DNA from: BMS3ABIN03 sp964418885
Lineage (GTDB): Bacteria > Bacteroidota > Ignavibacteria > Ignavibacteriales > Ignavibacteriaceae
DNA: 64,000 nt
NCBI GenBank assembly: GCA_964418885.1
Contig: CAYQNW010000005.1
Span: 1 to 64,000 of the forward strand
Direction: 5' to 3'
The position numbers were made by a program, and so were the translations under genes. The notes beneath the pieces were generated by a model. That model was given only the letters and a program-made list of their open reading frames with translations, had not been told where the DNA came from and did no database searches. Below, piece after piece: positions 23,914 to 32,248 of this stretch (within the stretch, counting starts at the first letter, position 1; every line of letters starts with the position of its first letter).

Positions 23914-25395
23914 ATGCAAAAACTACTATCAAATATTTTAACCGTTCTCCTCCTGTCAACTTTTTCTTCGTTACTGTTTGCTCAAACAGAAACACAGGAT
24001 CAATGTATAACCTGTCATAAAGAACTGGATGATGAGCTTCTTTTACCGGCAAAAAAGTATGTAACTGATGTTCATTACAGTAAACACATTCCTTGCTCGG
24101 GTTGCCATGGAGGAGATTCTAAAAGTGATGACATGGATATTGCTATGAGTAAAGAAAACGGTTTTATTGGTGTGCCTGATAGAAGTGTTCGTTATGAAGT
24201 CTGTATTAAATGTCATGCAAATAAGGAAGCGATGAAAATATACGGTTCAAATTTGCCTGTTAACCAGTTTGAAAATTTAAAAAACTCAGTCCACTTTCAA
24301 CCGACTTATAATAATGTTGGTCCAATTGCTGATTGTGTAACATGTCATAGTGTTCATGATATTAAACAAGTCGATAATCCGAAGTCTACAGTGTATCCAA
24401 CTAAAATAGTTTCTCTTTGCGGAAGTTGTCATAGCAACGCAAACTTCATGAAAAACTATAATCCTGCACTTCCTGTTGATCAGGTAGTAAAATATAAAAC
24501 AAGTATTCATGGCAAAATGAATCTTAAGGGAGACCCAAATGTTGCTGAATGTGCAAGTTGTCATGGTTCCCATGATATTTTCGCCGTTAAAGATTCAAGA
24601 TCACATGTCTACAAAACCAATATTCCGGAAGTTTGTTCCAGGTGTCATAGTGATTCTAAATTAATGTCAAAGTACAATCTTCCGTCTGATCAATATAGCT
24701 CATATGTTAAAAGTGTTCATGGAGTTGCACTTTTAGAAAAAGGTGACCTGAGCTCACCTTCCTGCAATGATTGCCACGGAAATCACGGGGCTATCCCGCC
24801 GGGTGTTGAATCAATTTCTAAAGTCTGTGGAAATTGTCATGTTTTAAATATGGAATTATTTGAGCAGAGTCCGCATAAAAAAGCATTCGATGAAAATGAT
24901 TTTCCTGAATGCGAAACCTGTCATGATAATCATGACGTTGTACATCCTACAGATGCTATGGTTGGAATTCAGGAAAGCTCAGTTTGTATGAATTGTCATA
25001 GTAATGATGATAAAGGATATATAGTAGCAAAAAATATAAAAGTGTTGTTGGATAGCCTGACCACTGAAGATACAGAGACTAAAAAAATATTAGATGAGGC
25101 AACTCAAAAAGGTATGGATGTTTCCGATGCGGAATTTTCATTAAAAGATGTCCGGCAGATTCTTATTCAGTCCAGAACTTCTATACATGCTTTTAATATG
25201 AATAAATTCAAGGAAGCCATTACTCCGGGATTTAAAATAATCGGTAAATCTAAAAAAGCCGGCGTTGATGCAATCGATGATTATTATTTCAGGAGAGAAG
25301 GTTTGAGTATAGCAACACTAATAGTAACGATTCTTGTAATCGGATTGTATTTTAAAATCAGGAAAATGGAAAAAAAGAAAAATCAAAAAACTTAA
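23914..25395 (+). CDS. Undecahaem membrane-anchored cytochrome c of the bc-type complex
   Basis: A 493-residue exported protein: signal peptide ending LLFAQ, then 11 CXXCH motifs (CITCH first at about residue 31, CMNCH last at about 363), a haem-free charged region of about 90 residues, and a C-terminal helix (LSIATLIVTILVIGLYF) with a Lys-rich cytoplasmic tail. It follows cytochrome b by 9 bases with a strong AGGAGG site overlapping that region, so it takes the position normally held by cytochrome c1 or a small c-type subunit. No separate cytochrome c1 is present. It probably receives electrons from the Rieske protein and hands them to periplasmic acceptors. Confidence 0.9.
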   Translation: MQKLLSNILTVLLLSTFSSLLFAQTETQDQCITCHKELDDELLLPAKKYVTDVHYSKHIPCSGCHGGDSKSDDMDIAMSKENGFIGVPDRSVRYEVCIKCHANKEAMKIYGSNLPVNQFENLKNSVHFQPTYNNVGPIADCVTCHSVHDIKQVDNPKSTVYPTKIVSLCGSCHSNANFMKNYNPALPVDQVVKYKTSIHGKMNLKGDPNVAECASCHGSHDIFAVKDSRSHVYKTNIPEVCSRCHSDSKLMSKYNLPSDQYSSYVKSVHGVALLEKGDLSSPSCNDCHGNHGAIPPGVESISKVCGNCHVLNMELFEQSPHKKAFDENDFPECETCHDNHDVVHPTDAMVGIQESSVCMNCHSNDDKGYIVAKNIKVLLDSLTTEDTETKKILDEATQKGMDVSDAEFSLKDVRQILIQSRTSIHAFNMNKFKEAITPGFKIIGKSKKAGVDAIDDYYFRREGLSIATLIVTILVIGLYFKIRKMEKKKNQKT

Positions 25396-25438
25396 TTTTT
25401 AAAATTATTAAAAGTATTTATAAAACCAGGATTAAGAT

Positions 25439-27094
25439 ATGGAATCCACCAATGATAACTCGGCTTTGCACGAAATCCTCGAGCACTTAAAAAGGCTCGA
25501 TGGAAGGATATCAAAAATCGAATCCCAGCTTAGTAGAGAAGAATTCGATCATGAAACCGAAGAAATAATTGAAGAGGCAGAGAAAATTGATAGCTCTGAA
25601 AGAGAAGAAGAACTGGAATTTCAGATAGGTCAGTTCTGGGCTGCGAAAGTTGGGATCTGGGTTTTGATAATAGGCTTTGCATCATTATTAACATTACCTT
25701 TTGAAGACTTACCAACTGCCCTACCAGCCATAGCAGGTTTTGTTCTCTCATTTATTATGATCGGTTTGAGTAGGTATAAAAAAGAAACTTTTGAACATTT
25801 ATCAGGTTACCTAGTTGGTGGAGGATTTGTTGTGCTTTTCATAGCTGTAATGCGTTTATACTACTTTGGTGCTGAAGAAACCATCAATAGTCTTCCGGTT
25901 ATCATTGCTCTATTGTTAATTGTTTCTGTATTAACAATCACAATAGGTATCCGGAGAAATTCATTTAACCTAGCAGGGGTAGGAATTACTTTAGGATATG
26001 CTACGGCTGTATTAAGCGGATCTCCTTACTTTATATTCACAATAATTTCATTAGCAGCAATAGTTTTAGTATATCTTAAATTAAAATACGAATGGAACTT
26101 TCTACTTTTCTATGGAATGTTCCTTGCTTATTTAACTCATCTTATCTGGTTTATAAATAATCCTTTCATTGGGAACACTATTGAAACGTTAAAGGAACCG
26201 GGAAGTAATTTCATTTTCCTGCTTCTTTATATTCTGATCTTTTCATTTGCAAATCTGTTGGATAAGAAGGACAAAGAAGAAGATATTATTTCAAGTGGAA
26301 TTACGATACTGAATTGTGGTGCCGGATTCGGTTTACTTTTCCTAGAGTCAGTGATTACATCACCTGCCGCTTTTTCGGTTTATCATCTAATCGCTTCAGT
26401 AATATTGCTTGGTATAGCTACTTCATTCTGGACAAAACGTAAAAGTATGTACTCGACTTTCTTCTATGCAATGTTCGGATATTCTGCTTTGAGTATTGCT
26501 ATCATCGGACAATTTGCGAAACCAGATTTTATTATCTGGCTTTGCTGGCAAAGTCTTTTGGTTGTTTCTACCGCAGTATGGTTCAGATCAAAATTTATTA
26601 TCCTTGCGAACTTTGTGATTTTTCTTCTTATCTTCTTAGCATATTTACTTGTAGGTGAAACTGTCGGCAGCATCAGTATGAGTTTTGGTATTGTCGCATT
26701 ACTAAGTGCACGTGTTCTGAATTGGCAAAAAGACAGACTTGAGTTGAAAACCGAACAGATGCGTAATGCTTATTTGTTATCCGCACTTCTTATCATTCCT
26801 TATTCACTTTACGAGATGATACCAAGTGGTTTGGTAAGTTTATCGTGGATAGGAGCTGCGGTCGTTTATTATATACTTAGTTTATTACTTCATAATAAAA
26901 AATATCGATGGATGGCTTTGGCAACGTTTATGCTTACAGTCATTTATGTTTTTGCTCTGGGAGTAACCAGTTCCGAAACGAGTATGAAGATTATATCATT
27001 TTTAGTTTTGGGTGCTGTACTCATTATTGTCTCATTATTGTATTCAAGAAACAGGTTGAAGAACAAACAGAAAGCGGATATTAAAAACGAGTGA
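25439..27094 (+). CDS. DUF2339 polytopic membrane protein
   Basis: A 551-residue protein with an N-terminal coiled-coil region (about 8-60, LHEILEHLKRLDGRISKIESQL) and then roughly 14 hydrophobic helices, the layout of DUF2339 proteins. The first helix region FWAAKVGIWVLIIGFASLL is the family-typical start of the membrane part. Function is unknown for the family. It lies 43 bases after the 11-haem cytochrome gene, so it may be carried on the same transcript, although DUF2339 genes occur in many contexts. Confidence 0.8.
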   Translation: MESTNDNSALHEILEHLKRLDGRISKIESQLSREEFDHETEEIIEEAEKIDSSEREEELEFQIGQFWAAKVGIWVLIIGFASLLTLPFEDLPTALPAIAGFVLSFIMIGLSRYKKETFEHLSGYLVGGGFVVLFIAVMRLYYFGAEETINSLPVIIALLLIVSVLTITIGIRRNSFNLAGVGITLGYATAVLSGSPYFIFTIISLAAIVLVYLKLKYEWNFLLFYGMFLAYLTHLIWFINNPFIGNTIETLKEPGSNFIFLLLYILIFSFANLLDKKDKEEDIISSGITILNCGAGFGLLFLESVITSPAAFSVYHLIASVILLGIATSFWTKRKSMYSTFFYAMFGYSALSIAIIGQFAKPDFIIWLCWQSLLVVSTAVWFRSKFIILANFVIFLLIFLAYLLVGETVGSISMSFGIVALLSARVLNWQKDRLELKTEQMRNAYLLSALLIIPYSLYEMIPSGLVSLSWIGAAVVYYILSLLLHNKKYRWMALATFMLTVIYVFALGVTSSETSMKIISFLVLGAVLIIVSLLYSRNRLKNKQKADIKNE

Positions 27095-27491
27095 TAAAAT
27101 ATTTCTAAACTTCCGATCCAGTCGCTAACATTTCTCTTTGTAAGAAGCTGTTTAACAAATAAAACATTAGAGGTAGCCGCAGTCTTTAGACTACGATAAT
27201 CAATTACAACGCAACCTGAAGGTTGCGGCTACCATAACAATATCAAATTTTCACACATACTATTTAAAAGAAGGAATTTTGGGTAAGCTAATTTGCTATT
27301 GAATAAAAAAGTCGGTGTGACCTCATTTTGTAGATTAAAAACTCAAAGAAAACAGAGAGATTAGGCTCCATCCTTTATCCATTTTTCATTTCTTAAATCC
27401 TTCTTAAAATAATCATTGATTTTTCGGGAACTTTTTATTTTTCCCATCAGTTCAATAGCAAGAACTAATTAAAAAATAACGGAGAACTAAA
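27095..27491. other. Intergenic region with a structured repeat
   Basis: This 397-base gap has no credible ORF. Apart from the three-way-junction repeat at 27172-27233, it is AT-rich DNA that must hold the promoter of the VWA gene starting at 27492. I could not single out promoter boxes. Confidence 0.5.
27172..27233. repeat. Structured intergenic repeat with nested hairpins
   Basis: GGTAGCCGCA (27172-27181) pairs with TGCGGCTACC (27224-27233). Between them lie two further hairpins, AGTCTttAGACT (27181-27192) and GCAACCtgaaGGTTGC (27211-27226), the second partly overlapping the outer arm. The two folds compete or form a junction. Such GTAGCCGCA-type palindromes are seen as dispersed repeats in related genomes, from general knowledge. 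It is not a tRNA. Confidence 0.55.
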
Positions 27492-28613
27492 ATGAAAAAG
27501 TCTTTGACTCTCTGCTTAACAATTCTCATATCTCTCACTTTTCTGAGCAATAATTCATTTCCAAACTCAATAAGTGAAAAAAATGTTGTACAACTCGCTA
27601 TACTTCTCGATACATCAAACAGCATGGATGGTTTGATCGATCAGGCAAAAACACAACTATGGAAAATTGTAAATGAGATGGCTCGCTCCAAAAGAAATTC
27701 CGAACCAATTAGTCTTTATGTTGCATTATATGAATATGGAAATGATAATCTTTCATCGGATGAAGGATTCGTCCGTTTAGTGGCACCTTTAACTAACGAT
27801 CTTGATAAAATTTCAGAAGAGCTTTTCAAGCTTAAAACCAACGGCGGAAGTGAATATTGCGGTACAGTTATAGCCGAAGCGGTTAAAGATCTTAAATGGA
27901 ACAATGATAATAATGATCTGAAGCTTATTTTTATTGCGGGAAACGAACCTTTCACACAAGGTAGCATTGACTATCATAACTCATGTAAAGATGCAATCTC
28001 TAAAGGAATTATTATCAATACTATTTATTGCGGAAACTATGATGAAGGGATCCAAACAAACTGGAAGGACGGTGCTGATCTTGCTGATGGAAAATATATA
28101 AATATAGATCAAAACCAGGAAATAGTTCATATCGAAGCACCGCAAGATGCTGAACTTCTAAAACTCGGACAACAATTAAACGATACTTATATAGCTTACG
28201 GATATTATGGTGATGAACTAAAAGCAAGACAGGAAGAACAGGATATGAATGCCGGCAGCGTTGCACCGGAAGTTTTAGTTCAAAGAACGGTTACAAAATC
28301 AAGTTCACAGTACAGAAACGAATCATGGGATCTTGTAGATGCAGAAAAAGAAGGCAATGTGAAAATAGAAGAACTTAAAGACGATCAACTTCCCGAAGAA
28401 ATGAAAAATATGTCTGTAGAAGAACGGAAAAATTATGTTGAGCAAAAAGCAAAGAAAAGAGAGAATATTCAGGATAAAATTAATAAACTGAATGAAGAAA
28501 GAAGAAAATACGTTTCCGATAGATTAGCTGAAGGAAAAGAACACACACTTGATGCTGCGATGTTAAAAATCATAAGAGAACAGGCAGAATCCAAAAACTA
28601 TAAGTTTGAGTAA
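27492..28613 (+). CDS. Exported von Willebrand factor type A domain protein
   Basis: A 373-residue protein with a signal peptide (SLTLCLTILISLTFLSNNSF) and a VWA domain at about residues 30-220. The metal-ion-dependent adhesion site is visible as LLDTSNSM (DxSxS form) and later the Thr/Asp positions in NGGSEYCGT and LIFIAGNEPF. The C-terminal 110 residues are very charged and predicted coiled coil (VEERKNYVEQKAKKRENIQDK.. type), without a second domain. Its role is unknown; periplasmic or surface. A clear terminator follows the stop, so it is probably transcribed separately from the VIT-VWA gene downstream. Confidence 0.85.
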   Translation: MKKSLTLCLTILISLTFLSNNSFPNSISEKNVVQLAILLDTSNSMDGLIDQAKTQLWKIVNEMARSKRNSEPISLYVALYEYGNDNLSSDEGFVRLVAPLTNDLDKISEELFKLKTNGGSEYCGTVIAEAVKDLKWNNDNNDLKLIFIAGNEPFTQGSIDYHNSCKDAISKGIIINTIYCGNYDEGIQTNWKDGADLADGKYINIDQNQEIVHIEAPQDAELLKLGQQLNDTYIAYGYYGDELKARQEEQDMNAGSVAPEVLVQRTVTKSSSQYRNESWDLVDAEKEGNVKIEELKDDQLPEEMKNMSVEERKNYVEQKAKKRENIQDKINKLNEERRKYVSDRLAEGKEHTLDAAMLKIIREQAESKNYKFE

Positions 28614-28633
28614 AATAGATATAATAACATTGT

Positions 28634-28661
28634 AGGAACTTCATTTATGAAGTTCCTTTTT
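28634..28661 (+). terminator. Rho-independent terminator after the VWA gene
   Basis: AGGAACTTCA (28634-28643) and TGAAGTTCCT (28648-28657) form a 10-bp perfect stem around TTTA, followed by TTTT. It lies 20 bases after the stop at 28613. Confidence 0.85.
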
Positions 28662-28710
28662 AATTTTGAATGAACTAATCAGATGTCCGAAAAAAGAAAA
28701 GAGAAATAAA

Positions 28711-30918
28711 ATGAAATCATTACTAAAATTGTCCACTTGGATCGGAATATTTCTTCTCATAATATCTCAGTCAATTTTTGCTGATGGATTAATCATCGTA
28801 CCAAGACCTGACCCGCTGCCAACTCCCTATCCACTTGAAGTTGTTTATCATCATGTTAATGTATCAATAAACGGGAATGCTGCAAAAACTTCAATCGATC
28901 AGGAATTCTATAATCCATCCGATTTCAGACTGGAAGGATATTATATCTTTCCTATTCCTAAAGGTGCTGTGATTAACAATTTTAGTATGGTAATCAACGG
29001 AAAGGAAATGCAGGCTGAATTGCTTGATGCAATTAAAGGAAGGAAAATTTATGAAGACATTGTAAGAAAAATCAAAGATCCTGCATTACTTGAATATACT
29101 GAATCAGGTTTGTTCAGAGTTCGTATTTTTCCGATTGAACCAAGAAGCACAAAAAAAGTCAGTATATGCTATACTGAGATTCTAAACTCCGATAACGGAT
29201 TGTATGAATATGTTTATCCATTGAACACTGAAAAGTTTTCTTCGAAACCGTTAAAAAATGTAACTATAAAAGTTGATCTAAAAACAAATAAGGAAATAAA
29301 AAATATCTGCTCCCCCACTCATCCGGTTGATGTTGTAAACAAAGACAATCATAATGCAGTTATTTCGTTCGAAGAGGATAACACAAAACCCGATATCGAT
29401 TTCAAGCTCTATTACAGCACAGACAACGATGAGGTAGGATTCTCGCTTCTCACATATAAAACACCGGGAAAAGACGGGTACTTTTTCCTTACCGCTTCAC
29501 CGTCTTTTGTAATTGATGAAAATCAAATCGATCCGAAAGATATAACCTTCGTTATAGACGTTTCCGGTAGTATGGCCGGCAATAAAATTAAACAAGCAAA
29601 GAAAGCTCTTTTATATTGTGTCGAAAATCTTAATCCCGGAGATGGTTTTGATATAATAAGGTTTTCTACCGAAGCTTATTCTTTATTTAACAAAATTGAA
29701 AATGCAAACGAAACAAACATTAATAAATCAGAAAAATTTATCGATGAACTGAAACCTGTGGGCGGGACAAACATAGAAGAAGCTTTAAAAATTGCGTTGC
29801 GGGAAAATGGAACGTCCGGCAGAACTCATCTAATAGTTTTTATAACAGACGGCAAACCGACAATTGGTGAAACAAACGAAGATATTCTTCTGAAGAAAAT
29901 CAAAAATTCAAACACAAATAATAAACGTATCTTCACATTCGGAATTGGAGATGAAATCAACACACATCTTCTTGATAAAATTACCGAGCTAACCAAGGCG
30001 TACAGAACTTACATCGGTGAGAAGGAAGATATCGAAGTGAAGATTTCCGGATTTTATGATAAGGTTCAATCGCCCGTATTAACAAATCTTAATCTTACTT
30101 TTGGTAACAGAATAAGAACATTCCAAAATTATCCTAACGATTTACAGGATTTGTTTAAAGGTTCAGGCATAACCGTTTTCGGGAGGTATGAAGGAAATGG
30201 AAACTCACAAATTACACTGAATGGAATTGTTAAAGGTGAAAAAAAATCTTTTACACTTAATGCAAACTTTACAAATGATAACGAAGAATATGATTTCATT
30301 CCACCGCTTTGGGCATCACGTAGAATTGGTTATTTACTTGACCAGATAAGATTAAATGGTGAAGACAAAGAACTTGTTGATGAAATAACCCAACTTGCGA
30401 GGAAGCATGGCATTGTTACACCTTACACAAGTTACCTGATAATGGAAGATGAGGAATTTCGTATAGTACACAATAATCTCTCTAACGATTTCCAGACACT
30501 TCCGCTAGCTCCTGAACTGAGAAGACAAAATCAAAACAACTATGATGCAATGAAAGAAAAATCCGGGACTGAAAGCGTAATCGTGAGTGAAGAATTCCAG
30601 GGATTAAACAAAGCTGGTAATCTTTCCGAAACACAACAAGGAAGCGATAGGATGAATTACATTGATAGCGAAGGTTCTCAAAGAAATTTAGTTCGGCAGG
30701 TTAGAAATGTTCAGGGAAGAGCAGTTTATCAAAGTGGTAAATTCTGGGTGGATTCGGAACTACAGAATCTTAAAACGAAAAATAAGAAACGAATACAATT
30801 TAATTCTGATGAATACTTTAAGCTGTTAAAAGAGAAACCGGAAACTGCAAAGTTTCTTGCACTTGGACAAAACGTACGTTTCTTTTACGATAATATTTTT
30901 TATGAGATTTATGAGTAG
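28711..30918 (+). CDS. VIT and VWA domain protein, exported
   Basis: A 735-residue exported protein. I start it at ATG 28711, which gives a clean signal peptide (KSLLKLSTWIGIFLLIISQSIFA); the open frame runs 15 codons further upstream. Residues about 30-160 form a VIT domain (VYHHVNVSINGNAAKTSIDQEFYN.. split by turns, then GYYIFPIPKGAVINNF), followed by a VWA domain at about 275-450 with a full MIDAS (DVSGSMAG, GGTNIEEAL, FITDGKPTIGE). This is the inter-alpha-trypsin-inhibitor heavy-chain-like layout. The C-terminal third has no recognised domain. Bacterial members are thought to act at the cell surface; no partner is obvious beyond the VWA gene upstream. Confidence 0.88.
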   Translation: MKSLLKLSTWIGIFLLIISQSIFADGLIIVPRPDPLPTPYPLEVVYHHVNVSINGNAAKTSIDQEFYNPSDFRLEGYYIFPIPKGAVINNFSMVINGKEMQAELLDAIKGRKIYEDIVRKIKDPALLEYTESGLFRVRIFPIEPRSTKKVSICYTEILNSDNGLYEYVYPLNTEKFSSKPLKNVTIKVDLKTNKEIKNICSPTHPVDVVNKDNHNAVISFEEDNTKPDIDFKLYYSTDNDEVGFSLLTYKTPGKDGYFFLTASPSFVIDENQIDPKDITFVIDVSGSMAGNKIKQAKKALLYCVENLNPGDGFDIIRFSTEAYSLFNKIENANETNINKSEKFIDELKPVGGTNIEEALKIALRENGTSGRTHLIVFITDGKPTIGETNEDILLKKIKNSNTNNKRIFTFGIGDEINTHLLDKITELTKAYRTYIGEKEDIEVKISGFYDKVQSPVLTNLNLTFGNRIRTFQNYPNDLQDLFKGSGITVFGRYEGNGNSQITLNGIVKGEKKSFTLNANFTNDNEEYDFIPPLWASRRIGYLLDQIRLNGEDKELVDEITQLARKHGIVTPYTSYLIMEDEEFRIVHNNLSNDFQTLPLAPELRRQNQNNYDAMKEKSGTESVIVSEEFQGLNKAGNLSETQQGSDRMNYIDSEGSQRNLVRQVRNVQGRAVYQSGKFWVDSELQNLKTKNKKRIQFNSDEYFKLLKEKPETAKFLALGQNVRFFYDNIFYEIYE

Positions 30919-31208
30919 GACTCCCCCAAAATCCTTCTCAAGGGGGAGGGCTTTGGACAAAATAAATAATAAAATCTACGTTGTCGTATTATAAGAATTA
31001 CCTATGAAATTTTCGGAAATCAACCTAAACAATTGATTGGTTCAAAAAATTGGTGGTATGTTTTATGAAATACAACCAATAATAGTTATAAAACAACCCG
31101 CAATTATTAACATCCGGAAAACACAATTTTAATGTGTTGATAACAGATATTTAGCGGTTTATATTAAAAATATAAGGGTAGCATTCTCTTAATTACTAAG
31201 GGTAGCAA
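30919..31208. other. Intergenic region before the radical SAM cluster
   Basis: A 290-base non-coding stretch. At 30920-30947 CTCCCCC and GGGGGAG can pair as a hairpin just after the VIT-VWA stop, without a T-run. At its right end lie two direct repeats (31173-31183 and 31197-31207). Confidence 0.5.
31173..31207 (+). repeat. Direct repeat TAAGGGTAGCA, two copies 24 bases apart
   Basis: TAAGGGTAGCA occurs at 31173-31183 and again at 31197-31207. The second copy places an AAGGG ribosome-binding sequence 6 bases before the ATG at 31209. It may be a tandem regulatory site or a duplicated ribosome site in front of the radical SAM cluster. Confidence 0.4.
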
Positions 31209-31289
31209 ATGAAAATCATATCGACAAATATTTCTTCTTACTTATGGATCAAAAAATTCATTTCCAACCTGAAAGGAAATATTTTATGA
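31209..31289 (+). CDS. Possible 26-residue peptide or leader ORF
   Basis: ATG 31209 opens a 26-codon frame (product starts KIISTNISSYLWIKK, ends LKGNIL) with an AAGGG ribosome site 6 bases upstream. Its TGA overlaps the ATG of the next gene in the ATGA form, the usual sign of translational coupling. It has no Cys and no Gly-Gly leader signature. It could be a coupling leader, a small peptide substrate of the radical SAM enzyme downstream, or a chance ORF. Confidence 0.35.
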   Translation: MKIISTNISSYLWIKKFISNLKGNIL

Positions 31290-32215
31290 AAGTATCTCCT
31301 GTTAAAAAGTATAGCAAACCTTCCTACCCATCGAGAGAAGAATTCCTGAAAGAAGCTTCACAAATTAAAGACTGCATCCCTGAAAGCTGGAAGAACAAAA
31401 AAATTATAACTGGTGCACTTACTGTTTTTTTGCTTGGCAGTTCCGCAAACCATCCAAAAGACAATCAATCAAACAAAACTCACACTATAATATCTAAAGA
31501 AAAATTGAATGACGACCTAAAGACAGAATCCAAAATAATTAATGAAGAAAAAATTCCATCTATTGCACCTTTATTTATTTATGGAGGAGGAAGAGGAGCT
31601 TACGGATGTGTTATTATCAATCCGCCTTCATTTTTGTCCGAACAGGAAGCACGTGAAATAATTGAATTAGAATTAAAAAAGGAAGGAATAATATTCGACA
31701 GGAAAAACTACAGGATCAATGAGTTGTCATTCAGAAGAAACTACGGCTTCGACAGAGAATACGAAGAAGAGGATGATGAGTTGTTCGATTCAATTTTCCC
31801 TGAAAATAAAGACACTGTTGAGTTAGATGGCTACAGCACCGCATACAATCTTGGTTATGAATTTGTCTCTGCATGGGGAGATTATCATGCTCTCGGTGGT
31901 GAGTATAGTGGAAGTACTGTCACAAGTTTTGATTTAATTAAAGCTGCTGAGAACCTGCGAGAAAAAATGAAAGATTACGGAAAAATGAATACCGTTATTT
32001 TTTATGATCCGATTGAAGAGTATGAAAGAGCAGAATCAAAAAATCCATCACTCGATTATTTAAAGCGATACACTCTTAACTATAATGATAAATGTAACAT
32101 CGATTTGCAGCAAAATAAAAATAATGTTCACCAAAAATCTTATGAATTATTAAAGAGGCAGGTTGCAGATTTTATAGAGTGGGTAAAAAAAGAAAAACTT
32201 CTGGAAAACAAATAA
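31286..32215 (+). CDS. Uncharacterised membrane-anchored protein of the radical SAM cluster
   Basis: A 309-residue protein from ATG 31286, which has a good AAAGGAA site; an in-frame ATG 14 codons upstream lacks one. I cannot name a domain. A short N-terminal region (SYPSREEFLKEA-like, then ESWKNKK) is followed by one hydrophobic segment (IITGALTVFLLGSSA, about residues 41-55), then a polar linker, then a distinctive segment IAPLFIYGGGRGAYGC and NPPSFLSEQEAREIIELELK, and a C-terminal region with DGYSTAYNLGYEFVS and VIFYDPIEEYE. From memory, proteins with this GGGRG..GC/PPxFLxExEA pattern occur beside similar radical SAM genes, but I cannot confirm that here. It may be a maturation target or partner of the enzyme at 34801. 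Confidence 0.6.
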   Translation: MKVSPVKKYSKPSYPSREEFLKEASQIKDCIPESWKNKKIITGALTVFLLGSSANHPKDNQSNKTHTIISKEKLNDDLKTESKIINEEKIPSIAPLFIYGGGRGAYGCVIINPPSFLSEQEAREIIELELKKEGIIFDRKNYRINELSFRRNYGFDREYEEEDDELFDSIFPENKDTVELDGYSTAYNLGYEFVSAWGDYHALGGEYSGSTVTSFDLIKAAENLREKMKDYGKMNTVIFYDPIEEYERAESKNPSLDYLKRYTLNYNDKCNIDLQQNKNNVHQKSYELLKRQVADFIEWVKKEKLLENK

Positions 32216-32248
32216 CTATTCAAAAGAGAATTTTCCTAAGGGGAAAAA

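Noticed and set aside
27172..27233. tRNA-like cloverleaf
   Set aside because: There is no acceptor stem of seven pairs, anticodon arm or T-loop sequence; the hairpins are simple palindromes.
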